Positions 27,319 to 37,649 are shown, counted from the first letter of the stretch. The stretch is DNA of 64,000 bases from Pseudomonas congelans (GCF_900103225.1 NZ_FNJH01000003.1:446471-510470), one strand, 5' to 3'. Notes: generated by a model not told the origin, from the sequence alone. Numbers and translations: made by a program.

Positions 27319-28794
27319 ATGTGGCGTGAAATCAAGATTCTGCTAATCGATGACGATAGCCAGCGCCGCCGGGATCTGGCGGTGATCCTGAATTTTCTTG
27401 GCGAAGAAAATCTCTCCTGTTCCAGTCAGGACTGGCAGCAGGTGGTCGGCTCTCTGGCGTCTTCGCGAGAAGTGCTATGCGTACTGGTCGGTAGCGTAAA
27501 CGCGCCGGGCAGCCTGCAAGGGCTCCTTAAGACCATCGCAGCATGGGATGAGTTCCTTCCCGTGCTGCTGATGAGCGAAAATTCTTCTGTCGAGCTGCCC
27601 GAGGATTTGCGCAGGCGAGTCCTCTCCGCACTCGAAATGCCACCCAGCTATAGCAAGCTGCTCGACTCGTTGCACCGTGCCCAGGTTTATCGCGAGATGT
27701 ACGACCAGGCCCGTGAGCGCGGTCGTCATCGTGAGCCGAACCTGTTCCGCAGTCTGGTAGGTACCAGCCGCGCGATTCAGCACGTCCGGCAGATGATGCA
27801 GCAGGTCGCCGACACCGATGCCAGCGTACTGATCCTTGGCGAGTCCGGGACCGGCAAGGAAGTGGTTGCGCGTAACCTGCACTATCACTCCAAGCGTCGT
27901 GATGCGCCGTTCGTACCGGTCAACTGCGGTGCCATTCCGGCTGAACTGCTCGAGAGCGAGCTGTTCGGACACGAGAAGGGCGCGTTTACCGGCGCGATCA
28001 CCAGCCGTGCCGGCCGCTTCGAGCTGGCCAACGGCGGTACATTGTTCCTTGACGAAATCGGCGACATGCCGCTGCCGATGCAGGTCAAGCTTTTGCGCGT
28101 CCTGCAGGAACGCACTTTTGAGCGTGTGGGCAGCAACAAGACGCAGAGCATTGATGTGCGAATCATCGCCGCGACGCACAAGAACCTCGAGACCATGATC
28201 GAGCTGGGCAGCTTCCGCGAAGATCTTTACTACCGTCTCAATGTGTTCCCGATCGAAATGGCGCCGTTGCGCGAGCGTGTCGAAGACATCCCGCTGTTGA
28301 TGAACGAATTGATTTCGCGGATGGAGCACGAGAAGCGCGGTTCGATTCGCTTCAACTCCGCGGCCATCATGTCGCTGTGTCGCCACGCCTGGCCGGGCAA
28401 CGTTCGTGAGCTGGCCAACCTCGTCGAGCGCATGGCGATCATGCACCCGTATGGCGTGATCGGCGTGGCCGAGCTGCCCAAGAAGTTTCGCTATGTCGAC
28501 GATGAAGACGAGCAGATGGTCGACAGCATGCGCAGCGAGATCGAAGAGCGTGTAGCGATCAACAGCAACACGCCGAACTTCGCTTCCGGCGCGATGCTGC
28601 CGCCCGAAGGGCTCGATCTGAAGGACTACCTCGGTGGTCTGGAGCAGGGCCTGATTCAGCAGGCGCTCGACGATGCCAACGGTATCGTTGCCCGCGCTGC
28701 CGAGCGCTTGCGTATTCGTCGTACCACGCTGGTCGAGAAGATGCGCAAGTACGGTATGAGCCGTCGCGAGGGCGATGAACAGGCAGATGATTGA
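27319..28794 (+). CDS. fleQ: Flagellar master regulator FleQ
   Basis: Sigma-54-dependent enhancer-binding protein at the head of the flagellar cascade; in Pseudomonas it also binds c-di-GMP and is restrained by FleN. The 491-residue protein has a receiver-like N-terminal domain (about 5-125) in which the usual phospho-acceptor Asp is missing (CVLVGSVN). The AAA+ domain carries Walker A GESGTGKE (174-181) and the sigma-54-contacting GAFTGA loop (221-226). The C-terminal Fis-type helix-turn-helix is at about 455-485 ([20 protein letters not shown]). It is monocistronic, with a strong terminator after it. Confidence 0.97.
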   Translation: MWREIKILLIDDDSQRRRDLAVILNFLGEENLSCSSQDWQQVVGSLASSREVLCVLVGSVNAPGSLQGLLKTIAAWDEFLPVLLMSENSSVELPEDLRRRVLSALEMPPSYSKLLDSLHRAQVYREMYDQARERGRHREPNLFRSLVGTSRAIQHVRQMMQQVADTDASVLILGESGTGKEVVARNLHYHSKRRDAPFVPVNCGAIPAELLESELFGHEKGAFTGAITSRAGRFELANGGTLFLDEIGDMPLPMQVKLLRVLQERTFERVGSNKTQSIDVRIIAATHKNLETMIELGSFREDLYYRLNVFPIEMAPLRERVEDIPLLMNELISRMEHEKRGSIRFNSAAIMSLCRHAWPGNVRELANLVERMAIMHPYGVIGVAELPKKFRYVDDEDEQMVDSMRSEIEERVAINSNTPNFASGAMLPPEGLDLKDYLGGLEQGLIQQALDDANGIVARAAERLRIRRTTLVEKMRKYGMSRREGDEQADD

Positions 28795-28818
28795 CGCCGG
28801 TTTTTTGTGCCAAAAACC

Positions 28819-28847
28819 AAGCCCCTGATTTTTCAGGGGTTTTTTTT
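28819..28847 (+). terminator. Rho-independent terminator after fleQ
   Basis: CCCCTGA and TCAGGGG arms with a TTTT loop and eight T; the T run ends exactly where the fleSR -24 element begins. Confidence 0.9.
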
Positions 28848-28863
28848 AGGCACGGGGATTGCT
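28848..28863 (+). promoter_or_regulatory. Sigma-54 promoter of fleSR
   Basis: AGGCAC-N5-TTGCT fits the RpoN consensus except the first base; 53 bases before the fleS ATG. FleQ is the expected activator. Confidence 0.82.
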
Positions 28864-28916
28864 AAGTCTCTCTTAACACACCGTTTACTGACGGTTCGCC
28901 ACGAGAGAGATGAATC

Positions 28917-30131
28917 ATGTCCCAGGCCGCCCAACTGACTTCCGCCCTATCTGTTCAGGCTCAGTACTCCCCGGAGCTGGAAAGTCGTCAGGGGCTTGAG
29001 CAGGCATTCTCGCTGTTCAATCAAATGTCGGAGCAACTGACCGATTCCTATGGCTTGCTTGAAGCGCGTGTCACCGAACTCAAGGGCGAGCTGGCTTATG
29101 CCGGAGCCCAGCGCCTTCAAGAGCTGGCGGAAAAGGAACGCCTGGCCAATCGCCTGCAGAATCTGCTCGATCTGCTGCCCGGCGGAGTAATCGTCATTGA
29201 TGGCATGGGCGTCGTGCGCGAGGCCAATCCCGCTGCCATCGATCTGCTCGGGCAGCCGCTGCTGGGCATGCTCTGGCGGCACGTGATCAGCCGTTGCTTC
29301 GCACCCCGCGAGGACGATGGCCACGAAGTCTCGCTCAAGGATGGCCGCAGGCTTTCCATTGCCACGCGCTCGCTGGATGCCGAGCCGGGGCAACTGGTGT
29401 TGCTCAATGACCTGACCGAAACCCGTCATCTCCAGGAACAGCTGGCCCGTCACGAGCGCCTGTCTTCGCTGGGTCGTATGGTTGCTTCTCTGGCGCATCA
29501 GATTCGTACGCCGCTGTCGGCCGCCATGATTTACGCCAGCCATTTGACCGAGCAGGAGCTGCCGGTGGAAACCCAGCAGCGTTTCGCCGCGCGGCTCAAG
29601 GATCGTCTGCATGAGCTGGAGCATCAGGTTCGCGACATGCTGGTGTTCGCCCGGGGCGAGCTGCCGCTGACAGATCGCCTGACGCCCGGGGCTCTGTTTC
29701 AGGCGCTGCAGAATGCTGCTGCGACGCATGTTCAGGGTGTGTCAGTGCGCTGGCAGTGCGACAGTATCGATGGCGAGCTGCTGTGCAATCGCGACACATT
29801 GGTCGGTGCACTGCTCAATCTGATTGAAAACGCCGTCCAGGCCAGCGCGGGCCGGACGCTGCTGAAAATTCACGCCTACAGCCGCGGCAATGTACTGCGG
29901 ATCTGCTTCAGCGATAACGGCAGCGGCATTGACAAGGCCGGGCTGGCGCGCATCGGTGAGCCGTTCTTTACCACCAAGACCACCGGCACAGGGCTTGGTC
30001 TGGCCGTGGTGACAGCGGTGTCGCGTGCGCATCAGGGGCGCGTCCATTATTTGTCGCGGGTCGGCCGTGGTACCTGCGCCATTATCAGTCTGCCGTTGAT
30101 CCCGGCTTCCAGTCCGACAGGTAATAACTGA
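28917..30131 (+). CDS. fleS: Sensor histidine kinase FleS
   Basis: Cytosolic kinase of the FleS/FleR pair that controls class III (hook and basal body) genes. The 404-residue protein has no membrane segment. It has a coiled-coil start (about 30-80), a PAS-like sensor domain (about 80-175, LPGGVIVIDGMGVVREANPA), the HisKA phospho-acceptor His194 in SLAHQIRTPLSAA, and an HATPase domain with N box NLIENAVQAS and G boxes (DNGSGI, TGLGLAVV). The fleR start overlaps its stop codon. Confidence 0.96.
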   Translation: MSQAAQLTSALSVQAQYSPELESRQGLEQAFSLFNQMSEQLTDSYGLLEARVTELKGELAYAGAQRLQELAEKERLANRLQNLLDLLPGGVIVIDGMGVVREANPAAIDLLGQPLLGMLWRHVISRCFAPREDDGHEVSLKDGRRLSIATRSLDAEPGQLVLLNDLTETRHLQEQLARHERLSSLGRMVASLAHQIRTPLSAAMIYASHLTEQELPVETQQRFAARLKDRLHELEHQVRDMLVFARGELPLTDRLTPGALFQALQNAAATHVQGVSVRWQCDSIDGELLCNRDTLVGALLNLIENAVQASAGRTLLKIHAYSRGNVLRICFSDNGSGIDKAGLARIGEPFFTTKTTGTGLGLAVVTAVSRAHQGRVHYLSRVGRGTCAIISLPLIPASSPTGNN

Positions 30132-31546
30132 TGCCGATCAATGTGCTGCTGGTCGAGGATGACCGTTCGCTCCGGGAAGCGCTTGGGGAAACCCTCGAGC
30201 TGGCCGGTTATGGCTATCAGGCGGTCGGTTCCGCCGAAGAAGCGCTGGTAGCTGCCGAGGCGCAGCCATTCAGTCTGGTGATCAGTGACGTCAACATGCC
30301 GGGCATGGACGGCCACCAGTTGCTGAGTCTGTTACGCAGTCGTCATCCGCAATTGCCGGTGCTGCTGATGACCGCGCACGGCGCGGTCGAGCGCGCGGTC
30401 GATGCCATGCGCCAGGGAGCTGCGGATTACCTGGTCAAACCCTTCGAGCCCAAGGCACTGATCGCGCTGGTTGGACGGCATGCATTGGGTCGTCTGGAGC
30501 CTGCCGAGCGCGACGGACCGATTGCCGTCGAACCTGCCAGTATCCAGTTGCTGAACCTGGCCAGCCGCGTGGCGAAAAGCGACTCCACCGTGCTGATTTC
30601 CGGCGAATCCGGGACCGGTAAAGAGGTTCTGGCGCGGTTCATTCATCAAAACTCGCCGCGTGCCGATAAGCCTTTTATTGCGATCAACTGTGCAGCGATT
30701 CCGGACAATATGCTGGAAGCCACGTTATTCGGTCATGAAAAGGGTTCGTTTACCGGTGCCATAGCGGCGCAGGCTGGCAAGTTCGAACAGGCGGACGGCG
30801 GGACGATCCTGCTGGACGAGATTTCCGAGATGCCTCTGGGGCTGCAAGCCAAATTGCTGCGTGTACTGCAGGAGCGCGAAGTCGAACGCGTGGGAGCGCG
30901 CAAGCCGATCGTTCTGGACATTCGCGTAGTGGCAACCACCAACCGCGATTTGGCAGGTGAAGTGGCGGCGGGGCGCTTTCGTGAAGACCTGTTTTATCGC
31001 CTGTCGGTATTTCCACTGGCATGGCAGGCGTTGCGTCAAAGGACTGCCGATATTCTGCCGTTGGCCGAGCGGCTGCTGGCCAAGCACGTCAATAAAATGA
31101 AGCACGCGCCGGTTCGTCTTTCCGCCGAAGCGCAGCAGTGTCTGGTGAGCTATCCGTGGCCCGGCAACGTGCGGGAGCTGGATAACGCTGTGCAGCGCGC
31201 CTTGATTCTGCAGCAGGGCGGGGTAATTCAGGCGCAGGACTTCTGTCTGTCCGGGCCGGTCACCAGCCTGCCCGTTGCTGCGCCCGTTGAGGCTGTAGCG
31301 GCTATGACTGTCACAACCGTGGCGGAGAATGCCGGTGCCGGCGTAAGTCCGGAATCTGCCGGCGCACTGGGCGATGACCTCAGGCGTCACGAGTTTCAGA
31401 TGATCATCGATACCCTGCGTTCTGAACGGGGACGTCGCAAGGAGGCTGCGGAGCGCCTGGGTATCAGCCCGCGTACATTGCGTTACAAGCTGGCGCAGAT
31501 GCGTGACGCCGGAATGGATGTGGAAGCCTATCTGTTTGCCACATGA
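30131..31546 (+). CDS. fleR: Sigma-54 response regulator FleR
   Basis: NtrC-type response regulator activated by FleS. The 471-residue protein has a full receiver domain (1-120) with phospho-acceptor Asp53 (ISDVNMPGMDG), an AAA+ domain with Walker A GESGTGKE, and a Fis-type helix-turn-helix (AAERLGISPRTLRYKLAQM). The sigma-54 loop reads GSFTGA (205-210) rather than GAFTGA. Its ATG overlaps the fleS TGA by one base, so the two are translationally coupled. An Ala/Val/Thr-rich linker (about 375-410) precedes the DNA-binding domain. Confidence 0.97.
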   Translation: MPINVLLVEDDRSLREALGETLELAGYGYQAVGSAEEALVAAEAQPFSLVISDVNMPGMDGHQLLSLLRSRHPQLPVLLMTAHGAVERAVDAMRQGAADYLVKPFEPKALIALVGRHALGRLEPAERDGPIAVEPASIQLLNLASRVAKSDSTVLISGESGTGKEVLARFIHQNSPRADKPFIAINCAAIPDNMLEATLFGHEKGSFTGAIAAQAGKFEQADGGTILLDEISEMPLGLQAKLLRVLQEREVERVGARKPIVLDIRVVATTNRDLAGEVAAGRFREDLFYRLSVFPLAWQALRQRTADILPLAERLLAKHVNKMKHAPVRLSAEAQQCLVSYPWPGNVRELDNAVQRALILQQGGVIQAQDFCLSGPVTSLPVAAPVEAVAAMTVTTVAENAGAGVSPESAGALGDDLRRHEFQMIIDTLRSERGRRKEAAERLGISPRTLRYKLAQMRDAGMDVEAYLFAT

Positions 31547-31554
31547 ACACGGAA

Positions 31555-31579
31555 CGCTGATCGCTACTCCCGATCAGCG
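31555..31579 (+). terminator. Possible terminator hairpin after fleR
   Basis: CGCTGATCG and CGATCAGCG are perfect 9-base arms around a seven-base loop, 8 bases after the fleR stop. A T run appears only about 12 bases later, so termination is uncertain. Confidence 0.4.
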
Positions 31580-31711
31580 GTCACTGAATAATTTTTGCTG
31601 TGATGCAAACCTGAAATTACCCGGCGCCCAGTAAATACGGGCAGTCCGGCGTGACCTCGTGTCAAGCGACATGATGCATTCATGCGGTGTGGCAAATCGC
31701 CGCCATCTAGC

Positions 31712-31727
31712 TGGCATCGTTGTTGCT
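31712..31727 (+). promoter_or_regulatory. Sigma-54 promoter of fliEFGHIJ
   Basis: TGGCAT-N5-TTGCT, one difference from consensus, 61 bases before the fliE start. Confidence 0.88.
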
Positions 31728-31788
31728 ATACCTTCTGTACCCGCTGAATCAGTGTCAAAAATTTGCGGGCCTTACGAGAGATATGTCC

Positions 31789-32118
31789 ATGAGCCAAGGT
31801 GTTGAATTTAATCGCTTGATGTTGGATATGCGGGCCATGCAGATGGATGCGATGTCTGCACCCAAGCCCGTGTCCGGTGCGCAGGAAGCCGGTGCCAGCA
31901 GCTTCGCTGACATGCTTGGGCAAGCCGTCAACAAGGTCGCGCAGACCCAGCAGGCGTCCAGTCAGTTGGCCAATGCATTTGAAGTCGGCAAGAGCGGCGT
32001 GGATCTGACCGACGTCATGATTTCGTCGCAGAAAGCCAGCGTGTCTTTTCAGGCGTTGACCCAGGTACGTAACAAGCTGGTTCAAGCTTATCAAGACATC
32101 ATGCAGATGCCGGTTTAA
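31789..32118 (+). CDS. fliE: Flagellar hook-basal body complex protein FliE
   Basis: FliE forms the junction between the MS ring (FliF) and the rod and is the first exported substrate. I start at the ATG of 31789, giving 109 residues, because GAGAG stands eight bases upstream; the ATG at 31783 is too close to that site. C-terminal conserved segments are [20 protein letters not shown] and [20 protein letters not shown]. It is the first gene after a sigma-54 promoter. Confidence 0.96.
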   Translation: MSQGVEFNRLMLDMRAMQMDAMSAPKPVSGAQEAGASSFADMLGQAVNKVAQTQQASSQLANAFEVGKSGVDLTDVMISSQKASVSFQALTQVRNKLVQAYQDIMQMPV

Positions 32119-32133
32119 GGGACGTACTGAGTC

Positions 32134-33918
32134 ATGGCCGAAGCAGCTGCTGATACCGTTCCTGCAAGAGCGGACGCTTCCGAAAGAAAACCGTTGTTCG
32201 GTATGTCTTTTCTGGAAAATCTTTCCGAAATGACCATGCTGCGTCAGATCGGCCTTATGGTCGGTCTTGCCGCGAGCGTGGCCATCGGCTTCGCCGTGGT
32301 GCTCTGGTCCCAGCAGCCTGACTACCGTCCGCTGTATGGCAGTCTGGCCGGCATGGACAGCAAGCAGATCATGGACACCCTGACTGCGGCGAACATCAAC
32401 TACACCGTCGAGCCGAACTCCGGTGCGCTGTTGGTGAAGTCCGATGACGTGCAGCGTGCGCGTATCCAGCTGGCGCAGGCGGGTGTGGTACAGAACGACG
32501 CCAACATCGGCTTCGAAATCCTCGACAAGGATCAGGGCCTGGGCACCAGTCAGTTCATGGAAGCCACGCGTTATCGTCGTGGCCTGGAAGGTGAACTGGC
32601 GCGTACCATTTCTGCGCTGAACAACGTCAAGGGTGCCCGTGTGCACCTGGCCATTCCGAAAAGCTCGGTGTTCGTCCGCGACGACCGCAAGCCAAGCGCT
32701 TCTGTACTGGTCGAGCTGTACGCCGGTCGTTCGCTGGAGCCAAGTCAGGTCATGGCCATCATTAACCTGGTGGCCACCAGTGTTCCCGAGCTAAGCAAGT
32801 CGCAGATTACTGTCGTCGACCAGAAGGGCGCTCTGCTTTCCGATCAGGCGGAAAACTCCGAACTGACCATGGCCGGCAAGCAGTTCGACTACAGCCGTCG
32901 CATGGAAAGCATGCTGACCCAGCGCGTGCAGAACATTCTGCAGCCGATTCTGGGCAATGACCGCTATAAGGCCGAAGTCTCGGCAGTGGTTGATTTCAGC
33001 GCTGTCGAATCGACTGCCGAAAGCTTCAACCCTGACCAGCCTGCCTTGCGTAGTGAGCAGTCGGTCAATGAACAACGCTCCAGCAGCTCAAGCTCGGGCG
33101 GCGTTCCAGGGGCGCTGAGCAACCAGCCGCCCGGCCCGGCAACGGCTCCGCAAACTGCAGGAGGTGGTGCTGCCGGTGCCGCCGGTCCTATCGCTCCAGG
33201 CCAGCCCCTGCTGGACGCCAATGGTCAGCAGATCATGGACCCGGCAACCGGTCAGCCCGCGTTGGCGCCATACCCGGCCGACAAGCGCGTGCAATCGACC
33301 AAGAACTTTGAGCTGGACCGTTCGATCAGTCACACCAAGCAGCAGCAGGGCCGTCTGACCCGTCTTTCGGTCGCGGTAGTGGTCGATGACATGGTCAAGA
33401 CCAACGCGGCCAATGGTGAAGTCACCCGTGCTCCGTGGAGCGCGGCGGATCTGGCTCGCTTCACGCGTCTGGTACAGGATGCCGTCGGTTTTGACGCCAG
33501 CCGCGGTGACAGTGTCAGCGTGATCAACGTGCCGTTCTCCAGCGAACGCGCTGAAGTGCTGCCTGAAGCGTCGTTCTATTCGCAACCCTGGTTCTGGGAC
33601 ATCGTCAAGCAGGCTGTTGGCGTTATCTTCATCCTGATCCTGGTGTTCGGTGTACTGCGCCCGGTGTTGAACAACATCACCAACGGCAAGCGCAAGGAAC
33701 TGGCAGGCTTCGGTGGCGACGCCGAACTGGGTGGCATGGGCGGTCTGGACGGCGAACTGTCCAACGATCGCGTAAGCCTGGGCGGCCCGCAGAGCATTCT
33801 GCTGCCGAGCCCGACCGAAGGCTATGACGCACAGCTGAATGCAATCAAGAGTTTGGTGGCTGAGGATCCTGGCCGTGTGGCTCAGGTTGTGAAAGAGTGG
33901 ATCAACACTGATGAATGA
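32134..33918 (+). CDS. fliF: Flagellar MS-ring protein FliF
   Basis: Inner-membrane protein that forms the MS ring and houses the export apparatus. The 594-residue protein has a first transmembrane helix at about 38-58, two ring-building periplasmic domains (YRPLYGSLAGMDSKQIMDTL; ARVHLAIPKSSVFVRD), and a Gly/Pro/Ala-rich insertion at about 325-385. The second transmembrane helix is at about 489-512, followed by a cytosolic tail (LVAEDPGRVAQVVKEWI) that binds FliG. Its end overlaps fliG by eight bases. Confidence 0.97.
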   Translation: MAEAAADTVPARADASERKPLFGMSFLENLSEMTMLRQIGLMVGLAASVAIGFAVVLWSQQPDYRPLYGSLAGMDSKQIMDTLTAANINYTVEPNSGALLVKSDDVQRARIQLAQAGVVQNDANIGFEILDKDQGLGTSQFMEATRYRRGLEGELARTISALNNVKGARVHLAIPKSSVFVRDDRKPSASVLVELYAGRSLEPSQVMAIINLVATSVPELSKSQITVVDQKGALLSDQAENSELTMAGKQFDYSRRMESMLTQRVQNILQPILGNDRYKAEVSAVVDFSAVESTAESFNPDQPALRSEQSVNEQRSSSSSSGGVPGALSNQPPGPATAPQTAGGGAAGAAGPIAPGQPLLDANGQQIMDPATGQPALAPYPADKRVQSTKNFELDRSISHTKQQQGRLTRLSVAVVVDDMVKTNAANGEVTRAPWSAADLARFTRLVQDAVGFDASRGDSVSVINVPFSSERAEVLPEASFYSQPWFWDIVKQAVGVIFILILVFGVLRPVLNNITNGKRKELAGFGGDAELGGMGGLDGELSNDRVSLGGPQSILLPSPTEGYDAQLNAIKSLVAEDPGRVAQVVKEWINTDE

Positions 33919-34927
33919 ACGAGCCATGGTAGCCAAACTCTCCAAAGTTGAAAAAGCGGCTGTACTGTTGCTCTCGCTGGGCGAAACCGATGCGGCCCAG
34001 GTGCTCCGGCACATGGGCCCCAAGGAAGTCCAGAAAGTGGGCGTAGCGATGGCGCAGATGCGCAATGTGCATCGCGAGCAGGTCGAAGAGGTGATGAGCG
34101 AGTTCGTCGACATCGTCGGCGATCAGACCAGCCTTGGCGTCGGTTCCGACGGCTATATACGCAAGATGCTGACCCAGGCACTGGGCGAGGACAAGGCCAA
34201 CGGCCTGATCGACCGGATCCTGCTGGGTGGCAATACCAGCGGTCTGGACAGCCTCAAGTGGATGGAGCCACGTGCCGTTGCCGACGTGATCCGTTTCGAG
34301 CACCCGCAGATTCAGGCTATCGTGGTTGCCTATCTCGACGCCGACCAGGCGGGCGAAGTGCTTGGGCATTTCGACCACAAGGTCCGTCTGGATATCATCC
34401 TGCGCGTTTCTTCGCTCAACACCGTACAGCCAGCGGCTCTCAAGGAACTGAACCAGATTCTCGAGAAGCAGTTCTCCGGTAACGCCAACACGTCGCGTAC
34501 CACACTGGGTGGTATCAAGCGTGCGGCCGATATCATGAACTTCCTCGATAGCTCCATCGAAGGCGCACTCATGGACTCGATTCGCGAGGTCGACGAAGAC
34601 CTTTCGGTACAGATCGAAGACCTCATGTTCGTCTTCAACAATCTTTCCGACGTGGACGATCGCGGTATCCAGGCGCTGCTGCGCGAAGTATCCTCGGACG
34701 TGCTGGTACTCGCGCTCAAGGGCTCGGACGAAGCGATCAAGGAAAAAATCTTCAAGAACATGTCCAAGCGTGCCTCCGAGCTGCTGCGCGACGACCTGGA
34801 AGCAAAAGGTCCGGTACGTGTCAGCGATGTGGAAACCGCCCAGAAAGAAATCCTCACCATTGCGCGTCGTATGGCCGAGGCCGGCGAGATCGTACTCGGT
34901 GGCAAGGGTGGCGAGGAAATGATCTAA
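33911..34927 (+). CDS. fliG: Flagellar motor switch protein FliG
   Basis: Rotor protein that couples stator force to rotation and joins FliF to FliM. The 338-residue protein has the N-terminal KLSKVEKAAVLLLSLGE, the middle domain MGPKEV, and the C-terminal torque helix region (LMFVFNNLSDVDDRGIQALL) with its conserved charged residues. The start ATG lies inside the end of fliF. Confidence 0.98.
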   Translation: MNERAMVAKLSKVEKAAVLLLSLGETDAAQVLRHMGPKEVQKVGVAMAQMRNVHREQVEEVMSEFVDIVGDQTSLGVGSDGYIRKMLTQALGEDKANGLIDRILLGGNTSGLDSLKWMEPRAVADVIRFEHPQIQAIVVAYLDADQAGEVLGHFDHKVRLDIILRVSSLNTVQPAALKELNQILEKQFSGNANTSRTTLGGIKRAADIMNFLDSSIEGALMDSIREVDEDLSVQIEDLMFVFNNLSDVDDRGIQALLREVSSDVLVLALKGSDEAIKEKIFKNMSKRASELLRDDLEAKGPVRVSDVETAQKEILTIARRMAEAGEIVLGGKGGEEMI

Positions 34928-34942
34928 GGATTCAGCCGACTC

Positions 34943-35761
34943 ATGTCCAGTTCCAATAAAGAATCGGCCAGCGACCTCATTCGCGCCAAGGACGCCGGGC
35001 TGCTCGACATCTGGTCGCTGCCCAGCTTCGATCCACATGTGGAGCCCGAACCTGAACCGGAGCCCGAGCTGGTCGACGAACCGGCCGAGATGGAAGAAGT
35101 GCCGCTGGAGGAAGTCCAGCCACTGACCCTGGAAGAGCTGGAAAGCATCCGCCAGGAAGCCTGGAACGAAGGCTTTGCCACGGGCGAAAAAGAAGGCTTT
35201 CACAGCACCCAGCTCAAGGTCCGACAAGAGGCTGAAGTCGTGCTTGCCGCGAAGGTCGCCAGCCTCGAGCAACTGATGGGGCACCTGCTGGAACCCATTG
35301 CCGAGCAGGACACCCAGATCGAAAAGGCTGTCATTCACCTGGTCGAGCACATCGCGCGCAAGGTGATTCAGCGCGAGCTGGTCACTGATTCCGGGCAGAT
35401 CGCCAGCGTCCTGCGCGATGCACTCAAGCTATTGCCGATGGGCGCGCAGAATCTGCGAATCTTCATAAACCCTCAGGACTTTCTGCTGGTCAAGGCCATG
35501 CGTGAACGTCACGAAGAGTCGTGGAAAATCGTCGAAGACGAAGACCTGCTGCCGGGCGGTTGCCGGATCGAAACCGAGCATAGCCGTATCGACGCCAGCG
35601 TCGAGACACGCATCGCCCTGGCAATTTCCAAGATGCACGACCAGTTGCACGAACAGTTGACCCATCCTGCGGCGGCCGATCTGAGTGTTGATCTGGAGGC
35701 CTCGCCAGGTAAAGCGCCCAACGCTGACCATTCTGACGCGGACACGCTCGATGCGCCTTGA
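34943..35761 (+). CDS. fliH: Flagellar export apparatus protein FliH
   Basis: FliH dimers bind the FliI ATPase and anchor it to FlhA and the switch. The 272-residue protein has an acidic, Pro/Glu-rich segment at about 33-60, the conserved [15 protein letters not shown] region, and a C-terminal domain ([34 protein letters not shown]) related to the V/F-ATPase peripheral stalk. The 3' end overlaps fliI by 11 bases. Confidence 0.95.
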   Translation: MSSSNKESASDLIRAKDAGLLDIWSLPSFDPHVEPEPEPEPELVDEPAEMEEVPLEEVQPLTLEELESIRQEAWNEGFATGEKEGFHSTQLKVRQEAEVVLAAKVASLEQLMGHLLEPIAEQDTQIEKAVIHLVEHIARKVIQRELVTDSGQIASVLRDALKLLPMGAQNLRIFINPQDFLLVKAMRERHEESWKIVEDEDLLPGGCRIETEHSRIDASVETRIALAISKMHDQLHEQLTHPAAADLSVDLEASPGKAPNADHSDADTLDAP

Positions 35762-37109
35762 TCGCACCAGTTTTGGCAAGCGCCTCGGTTCCTATGCCGA
35801 GTCGATCAGCCTGCCAGCCCAGCCCGTAGTGGAAGGCCGTCTGCTGCGCATGGTGGGTCTGACGCTTGAGGCCGAGGGCCTGCGCGCGGCAATGGGCAGC
35901 CGGTGTGTGGTCATCAATGACGACAGTCATCATCCGGTGGAAGTCGAAGCCGAAGTAATGGGGTTTTCGGGCGGCAAGGTGTTTCTGATGCCGGTCGGCA
36001 GCGTGGCCGGCATCGCACCTGGCGCGCGCGTCGTGCCGCTGGCCGATACCGGTCGCCTGCCGATGGGCATGAGTATGCTGGGCCGGGTGCTTGATGGTGC
36101 CGGGCGCCCGCTGGATGGTCGCTCGCCGATCAAGGCCGAGGACTGGGTGCCGATGGATGGCCCGACCATCAACCCGCTCAAGCGTGACCCTATCAGTCAG
36201 CCGCTGGATGTCGGCATTCGGTGCATCAACGGTTTGTTGACGGTGGGCCGCGGTCAGCGTCTCGGGCTGTTTGCCGGTACTGGTGTGGGCAAGAGTGTGC
36301 TGCTCGGCATGATGACGCGCTTCACCGAGGCGGACATCATCGTCGTCGGCCTGATCGGTGAGCGGGGCCGTGAGGTCAAGGAGTTCATCGAGCACATCCT
36401 CGGCGAGGAGGGCCTGAAGCGTTCTGTGGTCGTCGCGTCGCCAGCCGATGATGCGCCACTGATGCGTTTGCGTGCCGCGATGTACTGCACGCGAATCGCC
36501 GAATACTTTCGTGACAAGGGCAAGAATGTCCTGTTGCTGATGGACTCCCTGACACGTTTTGCTCAGGCTCAGCGTGAAATCGCGCTGGCCATTGGCGAGC
36601 CGCCAGCCACCAAGGGCTATCCGCCTTCGGTGTTCGCCCGTTTGCCCAAGCTGGTGGAGCGCGCCGGCAATGCCGAGGCAGGCGGTGGTTCGATCACCGC
36701 GTTTTACACGGTGCTGTCTGAGGGTGATGACCAGCAGGACCCGATTGCCGACTCGGCGCGTGGTGTACTCGACGGTCACATCGTGCTGTCCCGGCGTCTG
36801 GCCGAAGAGGGGCATTACCCGGCCATTGATATTGAAGCGTCCATCAGCCGGGTCATGCCCGCAGTGGTCAGCCCCGAGCACATGGCGCGTGCGCAGCATT
36901 TCAAACAGTTGTGGTCGCGCTATCAGCAGACCCGCGATCTCATCAGTGTGGGTGCCTATGTAGCGGGCGGCGATCGCGAGACGGACATGGCCATTGCGCT
37001 GCATCCGGTACTGGTGCGCTACCAGCGTCAGGGGCTGCGTGACAATGAAAGCATGCAAGGCAGCAGCGAGGCGCTGGCGTCGATCTTCGCACCGGCTCCT
37101 GGCGGCTGA
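35751..37109 (+). CDS. fliI: Flagellum-specific ATP synthase FliI
   Basis: Hexameric ATPase of the flagellar type III export system, related to the F1 beta subunit. With the ATG at 35751 ([12 protein letters not shown]) the protein has 452 residues, the usual length; the in-frame ATG at 35685 is deep inside fliH and would add an unrelated extension. Walker A is GTGVGKS at 176-182, Walker [17 protein letters not shown], and the signature [20 protein letters not shown] is present. Confidence 0.97.
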   Translation: MRLDRTSFGKRLGSYAESISLPAQPVVEGRLLRMVGLTLEAEGLRAAMGSRCVVINDDSHHPVEVEAEVMGFSGGKVFLMPVGSVAGIAPGARVVPLADTGRLPMGMSMLGRVLDGAGRPLDGRSPIKAEDWVPMDGPTINPLKRDPISQPLDVGIRCINGLLTVGRGQRLGLFAGTGVGKSVLLGMMTRFTEADIIVVGLIGERGREVKEFIEHILGEEGLKRSVVVASPADDAPLMRLRAAMYCTRIAEYFRDKGKNVLLLMDSLTRFAQAQREIALAIGEPPATKGYPPSVFARLPKLVERAGNAEAGGGSITAFYTVLSEGDDQQDPIADSARGVLDGHIVLSRRLAEEGHYPAIDIEASISRVMPAVVSPEHMARAQHFKQLWSRYQQTRDLISVGAYVAGGDRETDMAIALHPVLVRYQRQGLRDNESMQGSSEALASIFAPAPGG

Positions 37110-37115
37110 TAAGCC

Positions 37116-37565
37116 ATGGCCCAGAGTCGAGCGGCGCGTCTGGCGCCGGTGGTCGAGATGGCAGAAGCTGCCGAGCGAACGGCCGCCCAGCGCCTTGGGC
37201 ACTTCCAGGGGCAGGTCAACCTTGCCAACAACAAGCTGCAGGAGCTTGACCAGTTTCGTCAGGATTATCAGCAGCAATGGTTGGAGCGCGGCAGCGCCGG
37301 GGTTTCCGGACAATGGCTGCTGGGTTATCAACGCTTTCTCAGTCAGCTCGATGTTGCGGTTGCACAGCAATACAAAAGTCTCGAATGGCACAAGGCCAAC
37401 CTGGATCGGGCGCGCAGCGCCTGGCAGGATTGCTACGCGCGGGTAGAGGGCTTGCGCAAGCTGGTGCAGCGGTACATGGACGAGGCGCGCAGGCTGGAGG
37501 ACAAGCGTGAGCAGAAATTGCTCGACGAATTGTCGCAGCGCCTGCCTCGCCATGAACAATTCTGA
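37116..37565 (+). CDS. fliJ: Flagellar export protein FliJ
   Basis: A 149-residue antiparallel coiled-coil protein that sits in the FliI hexamer and acts with FlhA in export. It is almost entirely charged helix with heptads (RVEGLRKLVQRYMDEARRLE). It begins six bases after the fliI stop and ends the fliEFGHIJ block. Identification rests on composition, length and position. Confidence 0.94.
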   Translation: MAQSRAARLAPVVEMAEAAERTAAQRLGHFQGQVNLANNKLQELDQFRQDYQQQWLERGSAGVSGQWLLGYQRFLSQLDVAVAQQYKSLEWHKANLDRARSAWQDCYARVEGLRKLVQRYMDEARRLEDKREQKLLDELSQRLPRHEQF

Positions 37566-37649
37566 CGTTTGACTCAATCAGACCCGCAGTGATCTCTCTG
37601 GCTGGTCTACGCTATCAATGTCTCGGTGATGAAACACCTCGAGGTTCCC

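Noticed and set aside
33902..35350. Long antisense open frame opposite fliG and fliH (482 codons)
   Set aside because: It is the mirror of strongly conserved flagellar genes in GC-rich DNA; composition is His/Gln/Arg-rich without any domain and no ribosome site.
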